The position numbers and the translations under genes were made by a program. From Spirochaetales bacterium (GTDB taxonomy: Bacteria > Spirochaetota > Spirochaetia > Treponematales > UBA12059), in assembly GCA_004525355.1 (NCBI GenBank), contig SPCK01000101.1:1-7280 (forward strand): 7,280 nt of DNA, given 5' to 3'. Positions 1-6,596 of the stretch are shown piece after piece. Within the stretch, counting starts at the first letter, position 1. Each line of letters starts with the position of its first letter. The notes under the pieces are model-generated. The model was not told the DNA's origin, did not search any database, and was given only the letters and a program-made list of their open reading frames with translations.

Positions 1-461
1 GCCAATTCATGAAAAGCCTGAGCCATGCTCATCAGCCTGAACGGCGGCAAGTTGGCCGCAGGCGTTTCCGGTCCCGCGCAGGCCCGGAACAACTCCTCCG
101 TGATGGCGACGGAGTCCTTCGATCGGGCTCCCACCGTATAAAATTCAAGCATGGTAAATTCAGGATTATGAATCCGGCCTACGGATTCTGCATTCCGAAA
201 GCACTTGCATACCTGAAAAACGCTTGCCTTTTTCTCCGCGATGACCTGTTTCATCCATACTTCGGGCGATGGAGCCAGCCACAGATCGACGGACCCTGAA
301 AACGGGTTGTCAAAACGGGTTGGAAACAGCTCCAGACACGACTCGGGTATCGGCGCCGGGCAGAGGATTGGGGTATCGGTCTCAAGATAGTCTCGGCTCA
401 GGAAAAAGGAACGAATCGACGTCACGACGCGCGATCGCTCCCGGATGAAGTTCTCGTCCAT
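1..461 (-). CDS. epmA: EpmA/GenX-like lysyl-tRNA synthetase paralogue, 3' end cut by window edge
   Basis: The first 153 codons are present and stay open to the window edge. The product looks like EpmA (PoxA/GenX), the class II synthetase-like enzyme that attaches (R)-beta-lysine or lysine to a conserved lysine of elongation factor P. Seen: motif 1 around residues 25-33 (YLETDTPIL), a PSPEVWMK stretch at 64-71 matching the EpmA 'SPE..MK' region, and motif 2 from about 84 to 109 with FRN and HNPEFTMLEFY. The ATG at 461 starts directly in the catalytic domain, with an AGGAG about 10 bases upstream. The N-terminal OB anticodon-binding domain of true LysRS is therefore absent, which argues for EpmA over LysRS. 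Odd: the motif 2 loop reads FRNAESVGRIHNPEF, one residue longer than the usual EpmA/LysRS loop, with Ala after FRN where Glu is expected. Motif 3 lies outside the window. An EF-P gene or epmB is not visible here. Confidence 0.82.
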   Translation of the reverse strand, partial: MDENFIRERSRVVTSIRSFFLSRDYLETDTPILCPAPIPESCLELFPTRFDNPFSGSVDLWLAPSPEVWMKQVIAEKKASVFQVCKCFRNAESVGRIHNPEFTMLEFYTVGARSKDSVAITEELFRACAGPETPAANLPPFRLMSMAQAFHEL

Positions 462-482
462 GGTCCCTGCTCTCCTGTCCCT

Positions 483-511
483 ACGGTAAATGCGACGATC
501 GTCCTCGTCAA
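483..511 (-). promoter_or_regulatory. Candidate sigma-70 promoter of the epmA-like gene
   Basis: Read on the minus strand, TTGACG (506-511) is separated by 17 bases from TACCGT (483-488). The -35 matches 5 of 6 consensus positions and the -10 only 3 of 6. A perfect 10-base palindrome, GACGATCGTC (494-503), fills the spacer and could be an operator. The site lies in the 102-base gap between the queG-like stop and the epmA-like ATG, which is where a promoter would be expected. The weak -10 keeps confidence low. Confidence 0.3.
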
Positions 512-563
512 ATTCGAATGGCAAAAATTTCCGACGGCGTCAGTTCCCGCATGCTCGCAAGCG

Positions 564-1556
564 TCATCGCGGAGTCGCTGCGATCCCGGCGTTCCTGCGC
601 AACAGCGCAGGAGTAAACCAGGAAAATCCGAGGGCGGTCCCCCTGGCCCAGCGTGAAAGATCCTTGTCGCCAGCATCCAGAATACGATCGAGGTCTACCC
701 AGGAGCCTGGTCGCGCCTCCGTGGGCAGGGCCAGGGGATCTGCCCTGATGGCGGCGGAGGTTCCCCGCCCATCCGGCATCCAGGCACCGTTCGAGTAGGG
801 GCAAGCCCGTACGCACAGATCACATCCGTATACCCGGTTCCCCCATGAATCGAGGATTTCGGCCGGCACGGAACCGGATTCGCTTGCCCAGTTCTGGATG
901 CAGCGGCTCCGATCCAGGCCTGATCGTCCGGAGCCAGGATCCTGTATCGCTCCGGTCGGGCAGGCATCGACGCATGCCTTGCAGTCACCGCAACGGCCCC
1001 CAGGTTCCCGCGCGGACTCCGTTCCCGTAAGGCCTGAGGCATCCGCGTCGCCCGTGGGATCGAACGGCAGTAACAGGACGCCCAAGACGCAGGATGGTCC
1101 GAATCGCCTCGTGATAGCCAGGCTGGATCGCCCGATGAAGGCCAAGCCGGCTAGTACCGCAAGCGGCTTTTCAGGTAGTCGCGAGTTTACGGCCGTCCTG
1201 AACGATGCGCGTGGCAGTCCACTCGTCAGTGCCGTCGATCTGCCAGCCGAAGTGAGGAGTCTTGCAAGGGTGGCGTAGCGGTGCGACGAGGCAAAGGCGC
1301 CGATCGAGCCGAAACGCCTGGGTTCGGTGGGAACAGGTCGCGGGCGGGGATCGTACGGCAGGGCGACGACGACGGCTCCTCGCGCCGAATCCAAGCCCCG
1401 GACCGTGGCGACAGCCGGTTCTGTCATGGCCTTGATGGCGGCGATTCCCCTTGCGCCGAGAAATGCGAACGATTCGAGACCAAGGCCAATCAGCGTCGCG
1501 GTCACGTCGCCGACGAGGCTTGCCTCGGCGTTTGGGGGCTGATTCGTGTCGACCAT
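564..1556 (-). CDS. Divergent QueG-like double-[4Fe-4S] reductase (epoxyqueuosine reductase family)
   Basis: 330 residues, close to the usual QueG length. QueG reduces epoxyqueuosine to queuosine in tRNA anticodons, using cobalamin and two [4Fe-4S] clusters in the cytosol. Seen: a DUF1730-like N-terminal half with ARGAVVVALPY near 58-68 and AGLAFIGRSSL near 136-146 (QueG: AGLGWIGK...). This is followed by CGDCKACVDACP (Cys 189, 192, 195, 199), Cys 219, and GCDLCVRACP (Cys 245, 248, 252), giving the full eight cluster cysteines. The C-terminal RGTAL...LLRRNAGIAA matches the QueG tail. Start: ATG with GAGGT about 10 bases upstream, 37 bases after the stop of the CNB regulator, so the two are probably cotranscribed. 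Odd: the 'VDxAP' segment that carries an Asp in QueG reads VNSRLP (Asn 124), and the 'GRDYH' region is degenerate. It may be a paralogue with another substrate, so I leave the symbol blank. Confidence 0.78.
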   Translation of the reverse strand: MVDTNQPPNAEASLVGDVTATLIGLGLESFAFLGARGIAAIKAMTEPAVATVRGLDSARGAVVVALPYDPRPRPVPTEPRRFGSIGAFASSHRYATLARLLTSAGRSTALTSGLPRASFRTAVNSRLPEKPLAVLAGLAFIGRSSLAITRRFGPSCVLGVLLLPFDPTGDADASGLTGTESAREPGGRCGDCKACVDACPTGAIQDPGSGRSGLDRSRCIQNWASESGSVPAEILDSWGNRVYGCDLCVRACPYSNGAWMPDGRGTSAAIRADPLALPTEARPGSWVDLDRILDAGDKDLSRWARGTALGFSWFTPALLRRNAGIAATPR

Positions 1557-1593
1557 GTCAATCAGGACCTCGATGGAGAACTTCGCTCGTCCG

Positions 1594-2826
1594 TCAACGG
1601 GCGAGCTGGGCTTCCTTGCGGGCTTTGTCGATCTTCTGCATCTTGCGGTAATACTCGGCCTGCTTGACGATCTCGGACATGTCCATGACGTTTATCTTGT
1701 TATCGACAATCCTGAAAAGCCTGTTTGACAGCAATTGCTGCACCACGAGGTTACCCTCCGCGATGGGCAGGCCAACCATGTTGACCAATTCCTTTGGCCC
1801 AAAATCAAACGCGTAGGTCGCGCCGTTCCGCATGGGGACTCGATTTTTCTCGAGCTGCATATGCAGGGCATCGTACATTCGCCCCATCGGATCCGTAATC
1901 AGCGTGTTGGCCAACTGCTTGTAGATGAACCACAGGCGTTCTGCGAGCAACTGGGTCAGGCGGGTCACCACCTGGGGCTGAGCCTGCACCATGCGCTCGA
2001 AGTTGGCCTTGTTGACGGCCAACAGGTAGGCATCCTCATAGGCAATGGCGCTTGCCGAGCGTGGCTTGTTCTCGAGCAAAGCCATCTCGCCGAAAATATC
2101 GCCCGCCTTGAGCACAGCCAGGAGCACTTCGGTATTTTCGACGATCTTGGTGATTTTTACCGAACCCTTCTGGATGATGTACAGCTCTGAGCCTTGCATG
2201 CCCTCGCTGAAGACCATTGTATCCTTGGGGTAGAAGCGATTGAATTCCTCGGTAGAGCCATCCAGGTAAACGGCCTTTGAGAATTGCTTGATCTTGGCCA
2301 TGCGCTCCTTTGCAACCGAGACATGCTGGCCGTACGGACAGAATTTCAGGTACTGATAATAGGAATAGAAAGCCTGGTTGTACTGGCTTTGCTTGGCGTA
2401 GTACTCGGCTACCCTGAACAGGTGGGACGGATCCGCATCCGCCGTGTTCTTGAGGGTCAGGCGAGTGAGCGCCTCGTCAAGGAAGCGCATTCGGCGTGAA
2501 AATCCCTGAATGATCTTCATGGCTACCGGTGTATTCTTTTCAATCAGCGTTCCGTACTGCTCCTTTGGTACGCTGATCAGAGTCACGTCGGTAATGGCTT
2601 GCGCTGTCTCGATGTGGCTATGGCTGGACATGGTGGAGATAACGCCAAAAAAGTCGCCGGGAGCGTAGACGTTGCCGCCCTCTTCCTCGACGACTTCCAC
2701 TTCCTTGGAAATGCGTACCTTGCCGGACTTGATGATAAAGAAGCGGTCGGCATTCTGCTTGCCTTCCACTATTATATATGAGTCTCTCTTGAAATTTACG
2801 AACGCAAGCTGGAGAGGATTGTCCAT
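1594..2826 (-). CDS. Crp-like regulator with two cyclic-nucleotide-binding domains
   Basis: 410 residues. Domains in order: CNB domain 1 (about 10-125), a helical TPR-like linker (about 132-180, with AEYYAKQSQYNQAFYSYYQYL), CNB domain 2 (about 195-305), a Crp-like winged helix (about 313-385), and a basic, charged tail. CNB 2 has a canonical phosphate-binding cassette, FGEMALLENKPRSASA (245-260), with the Glu 247 and Arg 256 that normally hold the ribose and cyclic phosphate. CNB 1 has FGVISTM at the same place, without that Glu or Arg, so it probably does not bind cNMP in the usual way. The winged helix is weak, and DNA binding is inferred. Start: the ATG at 2826 has GGGAGA 11 bases upstream. 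A TTG start at 2889 would extend the frame by 21 codons but falls on the -35 box of the promoter and is rejected. The stop is 37 bases before the queG-like ATG. Such proteins are familiar from treponemes. The ligand (cAMP, c-di-AMP or other) is unknown. Confidence 0.85.
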   Translation of the reverse strand: MDNPLQLAFVNFKRDSYIIVEGKQNADRFFIIKSGKVRISKEVEVVEEEGGNVYAPGDFFGVISTMSSHSHIETAQAITDVTLISVPKEQYGTLIEKNTPVAMKIIQGFSRRMRFLDEALTRLTLKNTADADPSHLFRVAEYYAKQSQYNQAFYSYYQYLKFCPYGQHVSVAKERMAKIKQFSKAVYLDGSTEEFNRFYPKDTMVFSEGMQGSELYIIQKGSVKITKIVENTEVLLAVLKAGDIFGEMALLENKPRSASAIAYEDAYLLAVNKANFERMVQAQPQVVTRLTQLLAERLWFIYKQLANTLITDPMGRMYDALHMQLEKNRVPMRNGATYAFDFGPKELVNMVGLPIAEGNLVVQQLLSNRLFRIVDNKINVMDMSEIVKQAEYYRKMQKIDKARKEAQLAR

Positions 2827-2860
2827 GCCGCTACCGTTCTCCCGAGGCGAATGTTCTTGA

Positions 2861-2889
2861 AGTATAGGGGCGCCGACGTGGGTTGTCAA
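2861..2889 (-). promoter_or_regulatory. Near-consensus sigma-70 promoter for the CNB regulator
   Basis: On the minus strand, TTGACA (2884-2889, perfect -35) is followed by a 17-base spacer and TATACT (2861-2866, 5 of 6 for -10). Transcription would start near 2853-2855, giving a leader of about 27 bases before the ATG at 2826. This is the best promoter in the window. It lies in the 126-base gap after glyA and separates glyA from the regulator/queG-like unit. No clear intrinsic terminator for glyA is visible in the same gap. Confidence 0.75.
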
Positions 2890-2952
2890 TGAAATCGGAT
2901 CGGCGCCCGTTACCGTCCGGAAGTCCGTGATGTGAAAATCTCATCAAGTACT

Positions 2953-4245
2953 TCAAAAGTCCGTGGGAATTCCGAAGCGACCAGTGAGCTTTCTTACCTC
3001 GGCCTTGACTCTGGCAATGGTCGCCGCATCGCCCTTTGACTTGAGCACGTCCATGATAAAATCAGCTATCATGGCCATTTCCGGCTCCTTCATGCCCCTA
3101 GTAGTAACTGCAGGCGTACCGACTCGAATCCCCGACGTGATGAAGGGACTCTTTTGATCAAACGGAATACCGTTCTTGTTGACGGTGATTGAAGCCTCGT
3201 CCAGCCATTTCTCGGATTCTTTGCCGGTTATGCCCAGCGGCGACACGTCGACCAACATCAGGTGATTGTCGGTACCGCCTGACACGATCCTGGCTCCGCC
3301 CTCGGCGAGGGCTTTGGCCAGGTACTGCGCATTGACCACGGTCTGGCGCATATAGTCCTTGTATCCGGGGGCCAGGGCTTCCTTGAAAGCAACGGCCTTG
3401 CCCGCCACCACGTGGCAGAGCGGCCCGCCTTGGATTCCGGGGAAAATGGTTCCGTCGATCAACTCCGACCAAAGCCTTGCCCTGTCGCCCTTGGGCGACA
3501 TGATGCCGATGGTGTTCTCTCCGTCCGTACCGACGAAAATGGCGCCGCCGCGAGGACCGCGCAGGGTCTTGTGAGTCGTCGTGGTTGTGAATTCCGCGAT
3601 CTTGATTGGGCTAGGATGAACACCTGCGGCCACGAGACCCGCGATATGGGCCATGTCCACCATGAACATGGCACCAACTTCATCCGCGACAGCCCTGAAT
3701 TTCTGAAAATCAATGATGCGGGGGTAGGCGCTGGCCCCGGCGACGATCAGCTTGGGTTTGTGCTGGCGGGCAAGGGCTGCAAGTTCATCGTAGTCAATGG
3801 TCTCGGTTTCCTTGCTGACGCCATAGCTCACTATATTGTACATCTTGCCGGAAAAGGAAACGGGCGAGCCATGGGTAAGATGGCCGCCATGGGAGAGATT
3901 CATGCCCATCAAGGTGTCACCCGGCTTCAGGACGGCGAAATATACGCCCATATTGGCTTGGGAACCGGAATGAGGCTGAACATTGACATAATCAGCGCCG
4001 AAAAGCTCCTTGGCGCGGTCACGGGCCAGGTTTTCGGCAACATCCACGAATTCGCATCCGCCATAGTATCGCTTGCCCGGATAGCCCTCGGCGTATTTAT
4101 TGGTCAGAACCGATCCCACCGCCTCCATGACGGCGCCGGACGTATAATTTTCACTGGCAATCAACTCGAGATTGTTTCGCTGGCGATCGGATTCAAGGCT
4201 GATAGCCTCGAAAAGTTCTGGATCCTGCTGCTTGATGATCGACAC
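2953..4245 (-). CDS. glyA: Serine hydroxymethyltransferase
   Basis: 430 residues, close to the roughly 415-430 typical of bacterial GlyA. This PLP enzyme interconverts serine and glycine and passes the one-carbon unit to tetrahydrofolate in the cytosol. Seen: [12 protein letters not shown] (25-36), the [18 protein letters not shown] block (51-68), HSGSQAN (92-98), [10 protein letters not shown] (117-126), VDMAHIAGL (196-204), [11 protein letters not shown] with the PLP lysine at 226, and SGIRVGTPA (371-379) with the carboxylate-binding Arg 374. Start: GTG at 4245 with AAGGAGG five bases upstream. The frame is open back to 4353, but the extra 36 residues do not look like GlyA and lie in the leader. 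The gene follows the TIG/transglutaminase-like gene after 120 bases and may be transcribed separately. It is intact, with no missing key residue seen. Confidence 0.97.
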   Translation of the reverse strand: MSIIKQQDPELFEAISLESDRQRNNLELIASENYTSGAVMEAVGSVLTNKYAEGYPGKRYYGGCEFVDVAENLARDRAKELFGADYVNVQPHSGSQANMGVYFAVLKPGDTLMGMNLSHGGHLTHGSPVSFSGKMYNIVSYGVSKETETIDYDELAALARQHKPKLIVAGASAYPRIIDFQKFRAVADEVGAMFMVDMAHIAGLVAAGVHPSPIKIAEFTTTTTHKTLRGPRGGAIFVGTDGENTIGIMSPKGDRARLWSELIDGTIFPGIQGGPLCHVVAGKAVAFKEALAPGYKDYMRQTVVNAQYLAKALAEGGARIVSGGTDNHLMLVDVSPLGITGKESEKWLDEASITVNKNGIPFDQKSPFITSGIRVGTPAVTTRGMKEPEMAMIADFIMDVLKSKGDAATIARVKAEVRKLTGRFGIPTDF

Positions 4246-4250
4246 GGTTT

Positions 4251-4257
4251 CCTCCTT
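4251..4257 (-). promoter_or_regulatory. Ribosome binding site that sets the glyA start
   Basis: AAGGAGG on the minus strand, five bases before a GTG codon at 4245. It is the strongest Shine-Dalgarno match near any start in the window, and it decides for the GTG start over the longer open frame that begins at 4353. Confidence 0.85.
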
Positions 4258-4276
4258 AAGTATACCGGACGCCGAG

Positions 4277-4298
4277 GACAGGCCGATCGGCGACAGGC
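4277..4298 (-). repeat. Palindrome flanked by 7-base direct repeats in the glyA leader
   Basis: A perfect 10-base palindrome GCCGATCGGC (4282-4291) overlaps or abuts two copies of GACAGGC on the plus strand (4277-4283 and 4292-4298), 15 bases apart. It lies 32-53 bases upstream of the glyA GTG and downstream of the candidate -10. It could be an operator or a small leader hairpin. In DNA this G+C-rich a short palindrome may also be chance. Confidence 0.3.
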
Positions 4299-4327
4299 TG
4301 TGACTCCGGGAATGGAGCCGCGCTTTC

Positions 4328-4353
4328 AGTGTAGCACGGTCAGGGGCTGTCAC
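4328..4353 (-). promoter_or_regulatory. Weak candidate promoter upstream of glyA
   Basis: On the minus strand, TGCTACACT gives an extended -10 (TACACT at 4328-4333, 4 of 6, with the TG two bases upstream). A GTGACA -35-like box (4348-4353) is present, but the 14-base spacer is too short for a standard promoter, so only the extended -10 carries weight. The 120-base gap between the 560-codon gene and glyA is where a separate glyA promoter would be expected. Read-through from the upstream operon is the alternative, as no terminator is evident. Confidence 0.25.
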
Positions 4354-4365
4354 GGAAGCAAAGTA

Positions 4366-6048
4366 TCAATAAACCCCGGTTACTTCCACATCGCTCCAGA
4401 AGGATGTGTACGAGTCGAGCAGCCCGGATGCCTCCTCTGAGATGGTCTGCATGGAATACCGTCTGTCCGCGCGCACTGTCCTACCGTCCGGATTGAGGGG
4501 ATCAACCCTGACCGCTCCAGCAGAAAATGCAATGTGCCTTGCGTCCATGTTACCGAAATATCGACTCCGGTCCTCGAAAACAGGCTGAAAATCTTGGACA
4601 ACGCCGCCGGAAGCGAGGACCGCATCCACCGGTACCCAGCCAAAGCCGTACAGGTAGAATTCGACCCAGACATGATTCCATGCGCGCCGGGTATCGTCCA
4701 CCACCACGCCGGCGACCGGTCTGGCGGGTACGCCGGAAACCCTGAGCAGGGCCGTATAGAGCAGCGCGATGTCCCACGCATCGGCGCTTCCCGATCCAAG
4801 CGCGTCGACAATTGTAGTCGATCGAGCGGCCGGAGCGTACCGTACGGCTGCCATCAATGCACCATACAGAAGCTTGGCCATTCGGTACGGGTTCTTTTCC
4901 TTGCCTGTTGCCTTGGCGGCGAAGGACCGTATTATCGGGGAATCGGCGGGAACGAAGGGGCTGGCAGCGGTATAGATTGCGTAGAGCGGTGGCGCCGGAT
5001 TGGGAGGCGCCTTTATTTTTTCTTCTTTTATTTCCGTCTCGACGGCATAGACTTGCACCAGATGGTCCTGGGAAACGGTAACCAGCTTGCCAGTGGTGAG
5101 GTCGCTCAGGCGATAGACCGACAAGCCCCGATACTCTGCCACAAGCGGTTCGTACGAGCGCCCCAGCACCTTGACGCCGCGCTGTGAGGCCGAAACGGCG
5201 GGAAACGGGATCCACAGGTGCAAGGAATTCGGTCCGGAGGATTGGACGCGAGAGATGGTGACGAAAGAGTTGAGCGCGTAGGTGCGCTTGTCCGTGTAAG
5301 CCTTGGTACCTGGTGACTCGCCTACCTGAAAATAACGGGCCGGACTGACACCCCGATCCGTACTGACGGCGACAGACCCGGATACCGCGCCATCTGGCAC
5401 GATCATCCTGATTTCCTTGTCCGACCAGAATACGTACTCGCCATCGTTTTCCGACGGCGCTACGGTACCGCGATTCGTGGTGTCTTCCTGCGAGGCGAAT
5501 GACGCGGCGGCCGATTGCCAGCTGAACTGAACGCTCGAATTGTCACGGTTGGCGCTGAAATTGAGTCCCTTGACCACGAGAACGGAGCCGATGGATCCCT
5601 GATCCACTGAAAGCGAATCGATCGTCGGCCCGATGATGGTTGACCCGACACCCGAAGGCCTCCGCGGCAACCGGGCGGAACTCATGAACATGCGCGGATT
5701 GGATCGCCTCCCGTCGGCGAGCACTCGAACCAGGTTTGATTCCGCATACAGGGGCACGCGGACCTCTATGAGCGTATCGGACCACATAAGGTAGGATGAA
5801 ACAGTCGGCGGGGCGTCATCGAATTCAATCCTGCCATCCCCCCGTTCAGAACCGAAATTCCTTCCGATTATTCGCAACGAGCCTCCCGGATCCCCGATCG
5901 GTGGATCAAGGGCGAGAATAACCGGCCGGGAGTTTTCGTTGAGAACCATTGGGATGACGATGATGGCGGCAATCGCGAGCACAAGCAGAGCCACGGCCAG
6001 AATCCCGTTCCGCCGATCGCCGCCTCGCCGATCGGCGGCGGCGCTCAC
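4366..6048 (-). CDS. Membrane-anchored TIG/IPT and transglutaminase-like protein lacking the catalytic Cys
   Basis: 560 residues. Seen: a basic N-terminus and one membrane segment (about 15-36), then an extracytoplasmic part. This holds two TIG/IPT-like beta domains (about 43-122, with GRNFG and the W-SDTLIEVRVP pattern; about 141-242, with GLNFS and W-SDKEIRMIVP), a beta-rich middle (about 250-340), and a transglutaminase-like core (about 385-480). The core shows DIALLYTALLRVSGVPARPVAG (426-447), NHVWVEFYLYGFGWVPVD (458-475) and hence the His (459) and Asp (475) of the triad. The Cys position is Ala 424 (GCG, 4777-4779), and no cysteine occurs anywhere in the protein. I infer a non-catalytic role such as binding peptide or cell-wall material. 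Start: GTG overlapping the previous stop as GTGA, with only a weak RBS, so translational coupling is likely. It is the last gene of the sigma/anti-sigma operon. Residues 6-13 contain a small DRRGG/DRR repeat. Confidence 0.85.
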   Translation of the reverse strand: MSAAADRRGGDRRNGILAVALLVLAIAAIIVIPMVLNENSRPVILALDPPIGDPGGSLRIIGRNFGSERGDGRIEFDDAPPTVSSYLMWSDTLIEVRVPLYAESNLVRVLADGRRSNPRMFMSSARLPRRPSGVGSTIIGPTIDSLSVDQGSIGSVLVVKGLNFSANRDNSSVQFSWQSAAASFASQEDTTNRGTVAPSENDGEYVFWSDKEIRMIVPDGAVSGSVAVSTDRGVSPARYFQVGESPGTKAYTDKRTYALNSFVTISRVQSSGPNSLHLWIPFPAVSASQRGVKVLGRSYEPLVAEYRGLSVYRLSDLTTGKLVTVSQDHLVQVYAVETEIKEEKIKAPPNPAPPLYAIYTAASPFVPADSPIIRSFAAKATGKEKNPYRMAKLLYGALMAAVRYAPAARSTTIVDALGSGSADAWDIALLYTALLRVSGVPARPVAGVVVDDTRRAWNHVWVEFYLYGFGWVPVDAVLASGGVVQDFQPVFEDRSRYFGNMDARHIAFSAGAVRVDPLNPDGRTVRADRRYSMQTISEEASGLLDSYTSFWSDVEVTGVY

Positions 6049-6596
6049 GGCTTGGCCTGCTCTTCCGCGGTCGGGACCTGGTCCGACGGCATGTACCGGT
6101 TCAGGACGATTTCAATGCGAAGCGGCGCGTCGCTCCCCTGACCCACTCCCAGGGGGTAAAAGAATACGCGTTCGCCAAAGCCGACCTTAAGCGTATCGAC
6201 TGTTGTCCGATATCTAAGGACACCGTCGCTTTCTTTGAACCAGACCTGTCCTTGGGCTATCAGAAGAAGCCCGCCGCCCTGTGCAAGGTGGGGCGTGACA
6301 GTGACCAATACAATCACATCGCTGCCAATCATCTTTACCGTGACCGGCGTACCTTGCAGCGTATATTTCACATCGACGGCTCGCCAGGCATTCTCGTTGT
6401 CCGACCGATCCACCGTAGCCACGATACTCAGCTCCAGGGCTTCTGAAAGGAGAGCGGCAGGGATAGCCGCCAGGGATCCCGGTTCCGCCTTCTTTACGCT
6501 GTCCGGGGGCGGAGCCGACGAGGCGGGCGCCTGGGCAGCCATGGGCGAGATCACCAATGATCCAAAAATGAATACGGCAAGCGGAACCAGCCTCAC
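6045..6596 (-). CDS. Exported protein of unknown function in the ECF sigma operon
   Basis: 183 residues; family not recognised. Seen: a signal peptide at 1-23 (hydrophobic VPLAVFIFGSLVI, then a likely signal peptidase I site after AQA at 21-23). There is no lipobox Cys. A Pro/Ala/Ser-rich linker (24-45) follows, then a beta-rich domain (about 55-168) with alternating hydrophobic strands such as VIVLVTVTPHL and LLLIAQGQVWF. A short acidic tail ends the protein. It should act in the periplasm or at the cell surface. Start: GTG at 6596 overlaps the anti-sigma stop as GTGA, with GGGGAG about six bases upstream. Its own TGA overlaps the next gene's GTG in the same way. The tight coupling suggests its amount is matched to the anti-sigma and the TIG protein, perhaps as a partner or sensor for one of them; that is inference. 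Confidence 0.8.
   Translation of the reverse strand: MRLVPLAVFIFGSLVISPMAAQAPASSAPPPDSVKKAEPGSLAAIPAALLSEALELSIVATVDRSDNENAWRAVDVKYTLQGTPVTVKMIGSDVIVLVTVTPHLAQGGGLLLIAQGQVWFKESDGVLRYRTTVDTLKVGFGERVFFYPLGVGQGSDAPLRIEIVLNRYMPSDQVPTAEEQAKP

Noticed and set aside
9..299. Plus-strand open frame of 96 codons at the left edge
   Set aside because: It lies antisense to the epmA-like catalytic domain, whose conserved motif 2 is on the minus strand.
508..552. 14-codon minus-strand frame between the queG-like and epmA-like genes (MRELTPSEIFAIRI)
   Set aside because: It has no Shine-Dalgarno sequence and overlaps the candidate -35 box. Its composition gives no sign of an attenuation leader.
2827..2889. 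N-terminal extension of the CNB regulator to a TTG at 2889
   Set aside because: The extension contains the -10 and -35 boxes of the promoter, so it would not be transcribed from it.
2890..2952. Possible glyA terminator (TGATG/CATCA stem just after the stop)
   Set aside because: The stem is only five bases with a nine-base loop and no following T-run; it is too weak to call.
4246..4353. N-terminal extension of glyA by 36 codons
   Set aside because: The added residues do not resemble GlyA, and the strong AAGGAGG sits directly before the GTG at 4245.
3412..4440. Long plus-strand open frame of 342 codons opposite glyA
   Set aside because: It is antisense to a clearly real and fully conserved glyA, has no recognisable domain and arises from the G+C-rich codon use of the opposite strand.
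6026..6037. 12-base palindrome CGCCGATCGGCG near the 5' end of the 560-codon gene
   Set aside because: It is inside coding sequence and follows from the repeated Asp-Arg-Arg/Gly codons; nothing suggests a regulatory role.
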